A stretch of 64,000 nt of DNA, taken from contig NZ_CP066786.1 in NCBI RefSeq assembly GCF_016598595.1, positions 2,069,501 through 2,133,500 of the forward strand, written 5' to 3'. Under the pieces are notes generated by a model that saw only the letters and a program-made list of their open reading frames with translations, was not told where the DNA came from and ran no database searches. The position numbers were made by a program, and so were the translations under genes. The stretch is from Martelella lutilitoris. GTDB taxonomy: Bacteria > Pseudomonadota > Alphaproteobacteria > Rhizobiales > Rhizobiaceae. Below, in pieces: positions 34,917 to 43,800 of this stretch. Each line of letters begins with the position of its first letter. Position 1 is the stretch's first letter.

Positions 34917-35237
34917 TCAGATCTGCTCGCTCTGCCGGCTGGCAGCCTGAAGAAAGGCCTGCATCTTCGTCCGCACGGTCTCCTCGTCAATATTGACGCC
35001 CGCCTCGGCGAAATCGCGCATCAGCTTCTTCAAAACGTCGTCATGGCCGGCATGGGTGAAATCAGCGGCGATCACTTCGCTTGCGTATATTTCGAGATCA
35101 TCGCGGCCAAGAAGGTCCGCTGCCCAGGCAGCAAGCATCCGGTTGCGTCGCGCAATCACGCGAAAGCGCGCGGCTTCCTGCTGCACATAGGCTGCCTCGA
35201 AGGCACGCTCGCGATCGGTGAAGATCGATCCGGACAT
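34917..35237 (-). CDS. F1-ATPase inhibitor subunit zeta (DUF1476)
   Basis: 106-residue, charged, helical protein: MSGSIFTDRERAFEAAYVQQEAARFRVIARRNRMLAAWAADLLG, then DDLEIYASEVIAADFTHAGHDDVLKKLMRDFAEAGVNIDEETVRTKMQAFL. This is the DUF1476 family; the Paracoccus member is the zeta subunit that blocks ATP hydrolysis by the F1 motor, using its N-terminal segment. GGAGG 4 bases before ATG 35237 decides the start; the frame is open upstream without family similarity. It is divergent from purC across 282 AT-rich bases in which I see no gene. Confidence 0.92.
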   Translation of the reverse strand: MSGSIFTDRERAFEAAYVQQEAARFRVIARRNRMLAAWAADLLGRDDLEIYASEVIAADFTHAGHDDVLKKLMRDFAEAGVNIDEETVRTKMQAFLQAASRQSEQI

Positions 35238-35519
35238 GTCCACCTCCTTGTTGCCGCGCCGCGGCGGCTCGTTTCCTCTGAAGACGAGAATGGCTTCAAA
35301 ACTGACATTTGAAAAGCAGTCAGATTTAACTATTTTAATAAGATCGTTTAAAATCCAAGATAAAATCGGCTCCGAGGGTGCCGCCCCGTCAACCCTTGGA
35401 AGCAAATGCCTTGAAAAACGCTTGGTTTTGATTGAGAAAGCCGCACGACTTCGCTATTCCAGCGAGAGAGACTGAAATAACGCGTGGGCCAATGCCACGC
35501 CAACGATACGAGACAAAAA

Positions 35520-36269
35520 ATGAATCGTCGCCGCCGGGTTTTTGAAGGCAAGGGCAAGATACTCTATGAAGGCCCCGAGCCCGGAACGCTGATCCAGTTC
35601 TTCAAGGACGATGCCGAGCCGGGCATCTCCGGTGAGGTCATAGACGGCAAGGGCGTGCTCAACAACCGCATCTCCGAATATGTCTTCAGCCATTTGAACG
35701 CGATCGGCATTCCCACCCATTTCATCCGCCGCCTCAACATGCGCGAGCAGCTCGTGCGCGAGGTGGAGATGATCCCGCTCATCCTGACCGTCCGCAATAT
35801 CGCGGCCGGGTCGCTTTCGCGCCGGCTCGGCATCGAGGAGGGCACGCCCCTTCCCCGCTCCATTGTCGAGTTCTCGCTGAAATCGGACGAACTCGACAAC
35901 CCGCTGGTGACAGAAGAGCACATTACCGCCTTCGGCTGGGCCGTACCGCCGGAGCTCGACGACATGGTGGCGCTGGCGATCCGCATCAACGATTTTCTGT
36001 CCGGCCTGTTTCTCGGCGCCGGCATGCAGCTTGTCGATTTCAAGATCGAATGCGGCCGCCTGTTCGAAGGCGACATGATGCGCATCATCCTGGCCGACGA
36101 GATCTCGCCGGATTCCTGCCGCCTCATCGACCTGCAGACGCGCCAGCGGATGGACCGCGACGCGCGCGGTGGCGCAGCACCCAATGCCCACTCCGAAATT
36201 GCCCGCCGGCTGGGCATCATGAACGAGAACGAACCCGCCCGCGCCGCCGGCCCGGTGCTTGTCAAATAG
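35520..36269 (+). CDS. purC: Phosphoribosylaminoimidazole-succinocarboxamide synthase
   Basis: Purine pathway step that joins CAIR and aspartate with ATP. 249 residues: [106 protein letters not shown] and [15 protein letters not shown]. The start at 35520 is chosen because the family begins there; an in-frame upstream start at 35484 is possible. First of purC-purS-purQ. Confidence 0.95.
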   Translation: MNRRRRVFEGKGKILYEGPEPGTLIQFFKDDAEPGISGEVIDGKGVLNNRISEYVFSHLNAIGIPTHFIRRLNMREQLVREVEMIPLILTVRNIAAGSLSRRLGIEEGTPLPRSIVEFSLKSDELDNPLVTEEHITAFGWAVPPELDDMVALAIRINDFLSGLFLGAGMQLVDFKIECGRLFEGDMMRIILADEISPDSCRLIDLQTRQRMDRDARGGAAPNAHSEIARRLGIMNENEPARAAGPVLVK

Positions 36270-36288
36270 CAGATTGAGGATTGAACCA

Positions 36289-36537
36289 GTGATCAATGCA
36301 CGCGTCATCGTTACCTTGAAGAACGGCGTTCTCGATCCGCAGGGAAAGGCGATCGAGGGCGCCCTGCACGGTCTTGGATTTGACGGCCTGTCCGCCGCGC
36401 GCCAGGGCAAGGTCTTCGACCTTGCGCTTGACACAGACGACCGCGCCAAGGCCGAGGCCGATGTCGCCGCCATGTGCGAGAAGCTTCTGGCCAATATGGT
36501 GATCGAAAATTACGCGATCGAACTGACCCAGGCCTGA
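36289..36537 (+). CDS. purS: Phosphoribosylformylglycinamidine synthase subunit PurS
   Basis: Small structural subunit that joins PurL and PurQ into the active FGAM synthase. 82 residues from a GTG start at 36289: [47 protein letters not shown], then [12 protein letters not shown], the typical PurS length and pattern. The GTG has GAGGA 8 bases upstream; the ATG codons nearby are out of frame or lie inside the end of purC. purQ follows after 23 bases. Confidence 0.93.
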   Translation: MINARVIVTLKNGVLDPQGKAIEGALHGLGFDGLSAARQGKVFDLALDTDDRAKAEADVAAMCEKLLANMVIENYAIELTQA

Positions 36538-36560
36538 GCGAAGGCAAGAAAGCGAACGCC

Positions 36561-37235
36561 ATGAAAACCGCATTGATCCAGCTTCCCGGCCTCAACCGCG
36601 ACCGCGACATGTTCGCCGCGATCCGCACCATATCCGGCCATGACCCGGTGACCGTCTGGCAGACCGAGACCGAACTGCCGGAAGCCGACCTGATCATCAT
36701 TCCCGGCGGCTTTTCCTATGGCGACTATCTGCGCTGCGGGGCGATCGCAGCCCGCATGCCGGTCATGCGCGCGGTCGCGGAAAAGGCCCGTTCCGGGGTA
36801 CGCGTCATCGGCGTGTGCAACGGCTTCCAGATCCTGCTCGAGGCCGGCCTTTTGCCCGGCGCGCTGATGCGCAACGCCTCGCTCAAATTCGTCTGCCGCC
36901 AGGTCCGGCTTCAGGTCGCCAACAACCGCACCGCCTTCACCTCGGCCTACCAAGCCGGCGAAATCATCAACTGCCCGGTCGCCCACCACGACGGCAACTA
37001 CTTTGCCGAGGCCGACGAGCTCGCCCGCATCGAGGACAACAATCAGGTTGTGTTCCGTTATGCGGAGAACACCAATCCAAACGGTTCGATCAACGACATC
37101 GCCGGATTGGTCAATGAACAGGGCAATGTGCTGGGCATGATGCCGCATCCGGAAAACCTGATCGAACCGGCTCACGGCGGAACGGACGGAAGGCGGTTGT
37201 TCGAATCCGCCCTCGACATGATCGCCACAGCCTGA
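36561..37235 (+). CDS. purQ: Phosphoribosylformylglycinamidine synthase subunit PurQ
   Basis: Glutaminase subunit that supplies ammonia to PurL. 224 residues with [37 protein letters not shown] near residue 46, the class I amidotransferase nucleophile Cys in [21 protein letters not shown] near 86, [11 protein letters not shown] near 140 and the triad His-Glu in MMPHPEN near 195. purL, its partner, is not next in line: a PagL-like gene follows, so purL lies elsewhere or beyond this window. Confidence 0.96.
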   Translation: MKTALIQLPGLNRDRDMFAAIRTISGHDPVTVWQTETELPEADLIIIPGGFSYGDYLRCGAIAARMPVMRAVAEKARSGVRVIGVCNGFQILLEAGLLPGALMRNASLKFVCRQVRLQVANNRTAFTSAYQAGEIINCPVAHHDGNYFAEADELARIEDNNQVVFRYAENTNPNGSINDIAGLVNEQGNVLGMMPHPENLIEPAHGGTDGRRLFESALDMIATA

Positions 37236-37367
37236 AACTCTTCGCTTCCTGACCCGTCAATCAGTCGTACTTAAGCTTGACGTTGAGAATGGAATCGTCA
37301 GTAATGCAGTCTGAAATCCGGTCGGTCTTCCAGGCGATCGGGGATTGCTTGCCGATTGGAAAGACGC

Positions 37368-37961
37368 ATGACTTCAGTATCGTTTCTCAGGCCCTCCGCC
37401 CTGATGGCCTGTCTGGCCTTGGGCGCGGGATCTGCTTTCGCGGCGGATGCCGGATCTCCCGCAGGCCCGTCCCCGGTTGTCGAAGAGAGCATTTTCGACG
37501 AGGCCCGGTTTGAAGTCGCCGCCTCGCTCGGTTCGAACTCCGATTTCGAGAAGGGCGTCTTTCTCATTCCCAGCCTGTTCTTCGACCCGCTCCACAGCGA
37601 AGGCCGGGAAGGCTTCGACAAGTTCCTGCATCCCCGTTTCTTTCTGAGCGCCAGCATCTCGACGGCGGACGAATCGTCGCAGATCATGGCCGGCGCAAGC
37701 TGGAAGTTCCCGGTTGCCGGCCCAACCTTCATCGATATCGGTTTCGGCGGCGCCCTTTCCAATGGCAGCCTTGATGAATATGGCGGCCGCGGCCCGGGCA
37801 TCGGCTCCCACCTTCTGTTTCACGAGTATATCGCCTTCGGCGTTGACCTCGACGACAGCTGGAGCATCACGGCCACCGTGCGCCATTCCTCCAATGCGGA
37901 ACTCGCAAGCCCCAACAGCGGGCTGACCTATGGCGGCCTCGGCATCGCGAAAAACTTCTAG
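37368..37961 (+). CDS. PagL-like lipid A 3-O-deacylase (acyloxyacyl hydrolase family)
   Basis: Probable outer-membrane beta-barrel that removes an acyl chain from lipid A. 197 residues: signal peptide ending GAGSAFA (about residue 25) and beta-strand-like segments rich in F/G, with the C-terminal signature SITATVRHSSNAELASPNSGLTYGGLGI. The H-x-S-N pattern matches the catalytic His and Ser of PagL; I cannot place the third (acidic) residue with confidence. ATG 37368 is preceded by GGAAAG. It follows purQ by 132 bases and is probably transcribed on its own. Such deacylation changes LPS recognition and packing. Confidence 0.8.
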   Translation: MTSVSFLRPSALMACLALGAGSAFAADAGSPAGPSPVVEESIFDEARFEVAASLGSNSDFEKGVFLIPSLFFDPLHSEGREGFDKFLHPRFFLSASISTADESSQIMAGASWKFPVAGPTFIDIGFGGALSNGSLDEYGGRGPGIGSHLLFHEYIAFGVDLDDSWSITATVRHSSNAELASPNSGLTYGGLGIAKNF

Positions 37962-38136
37962 ATCTGTTCCGCCTTTCACCCTGTTGGCGCCCGCCCACAC
38001 CGGCTGACAGGGCTGACTGGCGCGCGTGGTTGCCCATCTCCCCCTGACGCCAACGTGCTTGTGTCGTGATTTTTCAAGACCGGGGCAGCCGCACGGCGCA
38101 GAATGGTCTTCGGAACCACCCAACCGGAGAACCATC

Positions 38137-38532
38137 ATGATCCTGAGATACACGATCCTTTACGTCGACAATGTCGCCGAAACGCTCGACTTTTACGAGC
38201 GCGCCTTTGACATGAAGCGGAGCTTCCTGCATGAATCGGGAGATTATGGCGAGCTCGCCACCGGCGAGACGAAGCTCGCCTTTTCCTCCACCCGGCTGAT
38301 GCGCGAACTCGGCAAGGCGCCGGGCAAGCCCCGCCCCGAATCTCCGGTTTTCGAAATCGCTTTCGAGACCGATGACGTCCGATCCGGCTTCGATCGCGCG
38401 CTCGCCGCCGGCGCAAGACCCGTGCAGGAGGTGCGTCACGAACCCTGGGGCCAGACGACATCCTATGTCTGCGATCCGAATGGCTATCTCGTTGAAATCT
38501 GCTCGCCGGTCCAGTTGCCAAGCGCCGGCTGA
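38137..38532 (+). CDS. VOC family protein (glyoxalase/bleomycin-resistance fold)
   Basis: 131 residues: MILRYTILYVDNVAETLDFYERAFDMKRSF, ELATGETKLAFSS, FEIAFETDDVRSGFDRALAAGARPVQEVRHEPWGQTTSYVCDPNGYLVEICSP. The paired beta-alpha-beta-beta-beta units and the final DPNGYLVEIC are typical of single-domain VOC proteins. The usual first metal histidine position is Tyr/Thr here (RYTILYV), but the C-terminal Glu is kept, so metal binding is uncertain. The ATG at 38137 has CCGGAGA upstream. Its last 49 bases overlap the convergent AraC-type gene. Confidence 0.85.
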   Translation: MILRYTILYVDNVAETLDFYERAFDMKRSFLHESGDYGELATGETKLAFSSTRLMRELGKAPGKPRPESPVFEIAFETDDVRSGFDRALAAGARPVQEVRHEPWGQTTSYVCDPNGYLVEICSPVQLPSAG

Positions 38533-39146
38533 CAGAGCAGTGCGAGCATAGGCTGATGCCGGCGCAACCCCGCCGGCGTCACGCCGAACCATCGCGTCAG
38601 GTCGCGCGTCATATGCGCCTGGTCGCTGAAGCCACAGGCGTCGGCGATTTCGGCAAGTGGCATCTCCGACCGCAGCATTCCGACGGCGCGTCTGGCACGG
38701 GCCAGCAGTCGCCAGAAATCGGGCGGAGGCAGGGCGCGGCCGAGAAAAGACCGTTGCAGCGTGCGCACCGATACGCCGAGGCGTTTGGACGCCGACAGGA
38801 CGGTGGCGCCCGGCTCGCTCAACGCCATGATCACGTCGTCCAGGCTGTCGCGCCACTGGCATTCCTCTCCGAGGATCGTCTCGACGCATTCGGGCGACGC
38901 GGCAATCGCCTCCAACGCCATGGGCGAGATCGTGGCGCCCGGACGAAGACGAAACCCTTCGATTTCGACGCCGGAATCGAGGGCGGCCCGGCGCGGCAGG
39001 AAATCAATCTCGGTCACGAGAACCCGAACAGGCGCGCAAGGCGGGCGAAGGACCAGCAGATCACGGCAACCGTCGGGAAAGACGATGTGCGTTTCAGCTT
39101 TCGGCGCGCTGTGCCGCCAGCGTTGAAATCCGGGTGTCTCAATCAT
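38484..39146 (-). CDS. AraC family transcriptional regulator
   Basis: 220 residues. The N-terminal part contains HIVFPDGCRDLLVLR, the sensory segment common in a large AraC subgroup; the C-terminal part (about 115-210) is the double helix-turn-helix: TVLSASKRLGVSVRTLQRSFLG and EMPLAEIADACGFSDQAHMTRDLTRWFGVTPAGLRR. Ligand unknown. It overlaps the VOC gene by 49 bases tail to tail, so it may regulate it or compete with it transcriptionally; this is inference. Confidence 0.88.
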   Translation of the reverse strand: MIETPGFQRWRHSAPKAETHIVFPDGCRDLLVLRPPCAPVRVLVTEIDFLPRRAALDSGVEIEGFRLRPGATISPMALEAIAASPECVETILGEECQWRDSLDDVIMALSEPGATVLSASKRLGVSVRTLQRSFLGRALPPPDFWRLLARARRAVGMLRSEMPLAEIADACGFSDQAHMTRDLTRWFGVTPAGLRRHQPMLALLCQPALGNWTGEQISTR

Positions 39147-39258
39147 GGGCGGAACTGTACCACTACAGCGGCGGGCGCCAAACCGAAAGTCGAGGCCAGC
39201 CTTCGCGCTCCAAGCGCGCGGGCCGCCGTCGCGCCCCTTCTTTTCAGAGCGACCTTCA

Positions 39259-39288
39259 AAAGAAAACGCCGGGCAACGGGCCCGGCGC
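39259..39288 (-). terminator. Intrinsic terminator of clpA
   Basis: On the minus strand CGCCGGG pairs with CCCGGCG around a 7-base loop and is followed by TTTTCTTTTG. It lies 28 bases after the clpA stop. Confidence 0.85.
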
Positions 39289-39315
39289 TTCCACAGTTCG
39301 TCATGTGCACGCCGC

Positions 39316-41712
39316 TCAGCTGTCGGCGGCGGACTTGCTGGACTTGGAGCCTTTCTTGCCGGCCTTGCCCTTCGGCCCGTCCGACTTCAGTTCGGACGGC
39401 TTGACCGGCGTCGAGTCCGGAATGGCATCGAGCGTCAGTTCTTGCCCGCCGTTCTCGTCCGTCTTCACGTCAACGCGGACGACGCCGCCCTTCTTCAGCT
39501 TGCCGAACAGGATCTCGTTGGCGAGCGGCTTCTTGATGTGCTCCTGGATGACGCGCGAGAGCGGGCGGGCGCCCATCTTCTCGTCATAACCGCGCGAGGC
39601 CAGCCATTCGACCGCCTTGTCCTCCAGTTCGAAGGTGACGTTGCGCTCCGAAAGCTGCGATTCGAGCTGCATAACGAACTTCTGGACGACCTGATGGATA
39701 ACCTCCGTCGGCAGCGGCGCAAACGGAATGATCGCATCGAGACGGTTGCGGAATTCCGGCGTGAAGATGCGGTTCAGCGCCTCTTCGTCATCGCCGGTGC
39801 GCCGCGACGAACCGAACCCGATCGCCGATTTCGACATTTCGGCAGCGCCCGCATTGGTCGTCATGATCAGGATCACGTTGCGGAAGTCAATCTTCTTGCC
39901 GTTATGGTCGGTAAGCGAACCGTGGTCCATCACCTGCAGCAGGATATTGTAGATATCCGGATGCGCCTTCTCGATCTCGTCCAGAAGCACGACGCAATGC
40001 GGGTGCTGGTCGACGCCATCGGTCAGAAGGCCGCCCTGGTCGAAGCCGACATAGCCGGGAGGCGCGCCCAGAAGGCGGGACACCGTGTGCCGCTCCATAT
40101 ACTCCGACATGTCGAAGCGCAGAAGCTCGACGCCGAGCGAGGAGGCAAGCTGCTTCGATACCTCGGTCTTGCCGACGCCCGTGGGGCCGGAGAAGATATA
40201 GGAGCCGATCGGCTTGTTGGGTTCGCGCAGACCCGCGCGGGCAAGCTTGATCGAGGTCGCAAGCGCGTCGATCGCCTTGTCCTGGCCATAGACCACCGAG
40301 CGCAGTTCCTGCTCGAGATTGGCAAGCACCTGCTCGTCGTCCTTGGACACCGACTTCGGCGGGATCCGGGCCATGGTGGCAACGGTCGCCTCGATCTCCT
40401 TCTCGGTGATCATCTTGCGCCGGCGCGAGACCGGAAGCAGCATCTGCGCCGCGCCGCTCTCGTCGATCACGTCAATGGCCTTGTCCGGCAGCTTGCGATC
40501 GGAGATATAGCGCGCCGACAGTTCCACCGCCGCCTTGATGGCGTCGTTGGTATAGCGCAGATTGTGGTATTCCTCGAAATAGGGTTTCAGTCCCTTCATG
40601 ATCTCGATGGCATCGTCCACGGAGGGCTCGTTGACATCGATCTTCTGGAACCGACGCACCAGCGCGCGGTCCTTTTCGAAGAACTGGCGGTACTCCTTGT
40701 AGGTGGTCGACCCAATGCAGCGGATAGCACCCGAGGAGAGCGCCGGCTTCAGCAGGTTCGACGCATCCATCGCGCCGCCGGAGGTCGCTCCCGCGCCGAT
40801 CACCGTATGGATCTCGTCGATGAAGAGGACAGCCCCCTCATACTCTTCGAGTTCCTTGACCACCTGCTTCAGCCGCTCCTCGAAGTCACCGCGATAGCGC
40901 GTGCCGGCGAGCAGCGTGCCCATGTCGAGCGAGAATATCGTCGCATCGATGAGTGCTTCCGGCACCTTGCCTTCGACGATCCGCTTCGCCAGACCCTCGG
41001 CAATCGCCGTCTTGCCCACGCCGGGGTCGCCGACATAGAGCGGATTGTTCTTCGAGCGGCGGCACAGGACCTGGATGGTCCTGTTGACCTCGGCATCGCG
41101 ACCGATCAGCGGGTCGATCTTGCCGCTCATCGCCTTCTCGTTGAGATTGACGCAATAGGCCTTTAGCGCGTCGGGCTGCTTGCGCCCGTTTTCATCGGCC
41201 TGCTGAGCCGCACCGTCGGTATCCTCGTTTTCGGAATTGGCGCCGCGCGGCGTGCGGATTTCCGACGAGCCCGGCCGCTTGCCGATCCCGTGCGAGATAT
41301 AGTTGACCGCGTCGTAACGCGTCATTTCCTGCTGCTGCAGGAAATAGGCCGCATGGCTTTCGCGCTCGGCAAAGATGGCGACGAGCACATTGGCACCTGT
41401 CACCTCCTCGCGACCGGAGGACTGGACGTGGATCACCGCGCGCTGGATGACGCGCTGGAAGCCGGAGGTCGGCTTGGAATCCTCGTCGTAACCGGTCACC
41501 AGATTGGCAAGCTCGGTGTCGACATATTCGGTGACCGTCTTGCGCAGGGCGTCGAGGTCGACATTGCAGGCACCCATGACGGCGGCGGCATCTCCATCAT
41601 CGATCAGCGCCAGGAGCAGGTGCTCCAGCGTCGCGTATTCATGGTGCCGGTCATTTGCATAGGTTAGAGCCTGATGCAGCGCCTTTTCGAGACTGGGAGA
41701 GAATGTTGGCAC
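39316..41712 (-). CDS. clpA: ATP-dependent Clp protease ATP-binding subunit ClpA
   Basis: Hexameric unfoldase that feeds substrates, including N-degron proteins brought by ClpS, into ClpP. 798 residues: Clp N-domain repeats (FSPSLEKALHQALTYANDRHHEYATLEHLLLALI), first AAA+ module with YVGDPGVGKTAIAEG and FIDEIHTVIGAG, second with FSGPTGVGKTEVSKQLA and LLDEIEKAHPDIYN, then MGARPLSRVIQEHIKKPLANEIL. The start is GTG 41712: GAGGA lies 8 bases upstream and the N-domain starts there. It ends in a Lys/Ser-rich tail of about 30 residues, which is common in rhizobial ClpA. It starts 10 bases after clpS. Confidence 0.96.
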   Translation of the reverse strand: MPTFSPSLEKALHQALTYANDRHHEYATLEHLLLALIDDGDAAAVMGACNVDLDALRKTVTEYVDTELANLVTGYDEDSKPTSGFQRVIQRAVIHVQSSGREEVTGANVLVAIFAERESHAAYFLQQQEMTRYDAVNYISHGIGKRPGSSEIRTPRGANSENEDTDGAAQQADENGRKQPDALKAYCVNLNEKAMSGKIDPLIGRDAEVNRTIQVLCRRSKNNPLYVGDPGVGKTAIAEGLAKRIVEGKVPEALIDATIFSLDMGTLLAGTRYRGDFEERLKQVVKELEEYEGAVLFIDEIHTVIGAGATSGGAMDASNLLKPALSSGAIRCIGSTTYKEYRQFFEKDRALVRRFQKIDVNEPSVDDAIEIMKGLKPYFEEYHNLRYTNDAIKAAVELSARYISDRKLPDKAIDVIDESGAAQMLLPVSRRRKMITEKEIEATVATMARIPPKSVSKDDEQVLANLEQELRSVVYGQDKAIDALATSIKLARAGLREPNKPIGSYIFSGPTGVGKTEVSKQLASSLGVELLRFDMSEYMERHTVSRLLGAPPGYVGFDQGGLLTDGVDQHPHCVVLLDEIEKAHPDIYNILLQVMDHGSLTDHNGKKIDFRNVILIMTTNAGAAEMSKSAIGFGSSRRTGDDEEALNRIFTPEFRNRLDAIIPFAPLPTEVIHQVVQKFVMQLESQLSERNVTFELEDKAVEWLASRGYDEKMGARPLSRVIQEHIKKPLANEILFGKLKKGGVVRVDVKTDENGGQELTLDAIPDSTPVKPSELKSDGPKGKAGKKGSKSSKSAADS

Positions 41713-41722
41713 GATCAGATCC

Positions 41723-42076
41723 TCACTTCTTTTCCATGACACATTGCAATGGGTGTTGGTGCTGGCGCGCAAAATCCATGACCTGGCTGACCTTGGTCTC
41801 CGCCACTTCATAGGTAAAGACTCCGCATTCGCCGACGCCGTTATTGTGGACGTTCAGCATGATGCGGGTCGCCGCCTCGCGATCCTTCTGGAAGAAACGC
41901 TCCAGAATATGGATTACAAACTCCATTGGTGTGTAGTCATCATTCAACAGGAGAACCCGGTAGAGGCTGGGTTTCTTCGTCTTGGGCTTGGTGCGCGCGA
42001 TCACCGCCGTTCCGCGGTTCGGATTGCCCCCGTTCTTGGAAGGGTCGTTCTGCATCCGGATCGACATCGCGATCAT
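41723..42076 (-). CDS. clpS: ATP-dependent Clp protease adaptor ClpS
   Basis: Binds N-degron substrates and the ClpA N-domain. 117 residues: a flexible N-terminal extension ([26 protein letters not shown]) and the core [83 protein letters not shown]. The [10 protein letters not shown] loop and the His of the VH-x-x-G segment that line the N-degron pocket are present. Directly upstream of clpA, the classical pair. Confidence 0.97.
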   Translation of the reverse strand: MIAMSIRMQNDPSKNGGNPNRGTAVIARTKPKTKKPSLYRVLLLNDDYTPMEFVIHILERFFQKDREAATRIMLNVHNNGVGECGVFTYEVAETKVSQVMDFARQHQHPLQCVMEKK

Positions 42077-42511
42077 TCCTATTAACTCCGTCCGTCCTTC
42101 AAATTCTGGGCCGCGTACACCGGTCTTCGTTGACGTTCATATCTGTATGTACCGCAACCGTTTCAAGCTCCCTGAGACTGATCCGATCTTAATGCCGATC
42201 TTCAGGCCTTGTCATTAAGAAAAAATTCCGCGCCGCCGCGCGCTCCGGTCTGCATTCCCCGACGGCCCTGCTCGCAAGCAATCCCAAGCAAGATGAGGCG
42301 CAACCTAAGGGCGAGAAATCGAACATTCTCGAACATCACGCCTTGTGCGCAGGGCACGCTGCCGCCTGTCGGCACGGCACGTAACGTTACGCATTCTTGC
42401 GCGAAACGTTACGTCTCTGGAGCTTGCGATGAAACGCAGGGTGATTGCGGTGGAAAGACGCGCCTGCCCGGCCTTCGGACCGTTACCGGCCCGCCTGCGG
42501 CAGCGAGGCGA
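42077..42511. other. 435-base gap upstream of clpS, no gene seen
   Basis: The region separates clpS from the end of the extensin-like gene, both on the minus strand. It should hold the clpS promoter. Its AT-rich part is near 42090-42230. The only strong structure is a pair of ACGTTACG palindromes near 42380-42413, listed separately. I see no coding potential with a ribosome binding site and no RNA gene. Confidence 0.6.
42380..42413. promoter_or_regulatory. Tandem palindromes, possible double operator
   Basis: CGTAACGTTACG (a perfect 12-base palindrome, 42380-42391) is followed by a second AACGTTACG-containing copy at 42405-42413. The two AACGTT centres are 22 bases apart, about two helical turns, as for two dimers bound side by side on one DNA face. 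It lies 300 bases upstream of clpS. The binding factor is not known. Confidence 0.4.
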
Positions 42512-43582
42512 TCAGTTGCAGTAGGTCCTGCCGGACGAGCGCTGCTTCAAATCAAAGTGAAAGTGGTCATCATGCTTGGGATAGCCTGGTCCGAGCACAG
42601 TGCTGAAATACGCGCAGCCGCTGGCGCGGACGGATTTCAAAAGACCCTTCTCCCGGAAGGCGAAGAACCCCTTGGGAGAAACGTCGATCGCCTTGCCGGT
42701 ATTGAGCGTGAAGCCGCCGACATCGATGGCATTGCCCTTCGAATGCTCGGACATGGTGCGCGAATTGGTGCCGTTGTTCACACGGCGACAGGAATAGCCG
42801 CCCATTGTTTCGATCGATTTCAGGCCGGTGAGATAACGCACGCGCACCGCAGGCGCCACGTCGTTCTGGACCCACTGGGCAAAGGCGAGCGCGGTCTCGC
42901 AATTGACGGTGACATCCGGCGAGATCGCGATATTGCCCGGCAGTTTCTGTAGCTTGACCGGATAGGCAATGCCGCACTGGCTGCCCGATGCGATCGCCTC
43001 GACTTCTGAAAAGGTGACGCCCATGGCGTTGAGTTCGCTGCGGCATTGCCGCTCGGCCAGCGGCATCAGGCCCGGTATGCGGTTCTGTTTCGGCTCGGCC
43101 GCGCCCCCCTGCCCTGCGTCCGTCCCCGCACCGGGATCAACATGGGGCAGAAGCGATGCCGTGTTGATCGGGTCGATGCCCGGATCCGTGGCCGCCGCCG
43201 TCTGCGCCTCGGCGGCTTTCGCCTCCGCGTCCGCAATCGCGGCGACGTCGGCGCTGTCTTCGGTTTCGTTGAAGCCGAGATAGCTGTCGATCGGCAGGCC
43301 GGCCGAGGTCTCCGTCTCGGCGATCAGCTGCTCGATGCTCTCAGGCGGCGGATCATCCTGCGCAAGCGCGGCGGCGGAAGGCCGCGGGGCAGTGGCGGAA
43401 GCCACGGCGGCAGCCTGCCCCCTGGCCGCCTGGCTGCGGGTGACCACCTGGGTATCCTTGGGGCTGGTATCGACCGAAAACGACGTCATCAATCCGCCGA
43501 TCGAGCAACCCGCAAGGAGAAGGGAGACAGCCGTCAGGGAAGCCGCGTTTCGCAGATGAGAAAAAGACGCCATACCGTTCAT
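42512..43582 (-). CDS. Extensin-like domain lipoprotein (M15-peptidase-like motifs)
   Basis: About 356 residues. A lipoprotein signal with lipobox LLAGC (Cys near residue 26) predicts anchoring in a membrane facing the periplasm. A low-complexity Ala/Asp/Pro-rich linker of about 130 residues follows, then the extensin-like C domain: ERQCRSELNAMGVTFSEVEAI, CGIAYPVKL, CETALAFAQWV, EHSKGNAIDVGGF and HDDHFHFDLK. H-x6-D and H-x-H match the zinc ligands of D,D/L,D-carboxypeptidases of the M15/MD clan, so a peptidoglycan-modifying role is likely but unproven. The start (43582 or 43573) is uncertain; both keep the lipobox. Confidence 0.83.
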   Translation of the reverse strand: MNGMASFSHLRNAASLTAVSLLLAGCSIGGLMTSFSVDTSPKDTQVVTRSQAARGQAAAVASATAPRPSAAALAQDDPPPESIEQLIAETETSAGLPIDSYLGFNETEDSADVAAIADAEAKAAEAQTAAATDPGIDPINTASLLPHVDPGAGTDAGQGGAAEPKQNRIPGLMPLAERQCRSELNAMGVTFSEVEAIASGSQCGIAYPVKLQKLPGNIAISPDVTVNCETALAFAQWVQNDVAPAVRVRYLTGLKSIETMGGYSCRRVNNGTNSRTMSEHSKGNAIDVGGFTLNTGKAIDVSPKGFFAFREKGLLKSVRASGCAYFSTVLGPGYPKHDDHFHFDLKQRSSGRTYCN

Positions 43583-43687
43583 CGTGCCCAGGGTTGAAAC
43601 CTGTGAGCGAGTAAAACAGACATATGTAAACAAAAGCTTTGCCGCGCCGCGCTTCTCATTAGAGCGCTTTAATCTATTGAATCTACG

Positions 43688-43729
43688 CATCGTGCTTTCC
43701 GAAAATCAGACCCGATTTTCGGGCCGATG
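43688..43729. repeat. REP-like palindrome
   Basis: CCGAAAATC pairs perfectly with GATTTTCGG around 6 bases, enclosed by an outer CATCG/CGATG pair. Palindromes of this kind, with GCATCGTGCTTTCC on the left arm, are frequent in rhizobial intergenic regions from general knowledge. It lies between the extensin-like gene and the thioesterase gene; only one copy was noticed in this window. Confidence 0.6.
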
Positions 43730-43800
43730 GGCTAGCCGGCTCTTGCGCGGGCCCGGCCGGAGGGTAGATTGCTGCATGCGCCGTCAGAGGAGAAGAATCA

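Noticed and set aside
37195..37210. T-loop-like GTTCGAATCC suggesting a tRNA
   Set aside because: It lies inside the purQ coding region and no cloverleaf can be built around it.
39145..41166. 673-codon plus-strand frame opposite clpA
   Set aside because: Antisense shadow of clpA, with no recognisable domain.
42120..42190. Heat-shock sigma-32 type promoter before clpS
   Set aside because: A CTTGAAA block is present on the minus strand, but no -10 element with proper spacing was found.
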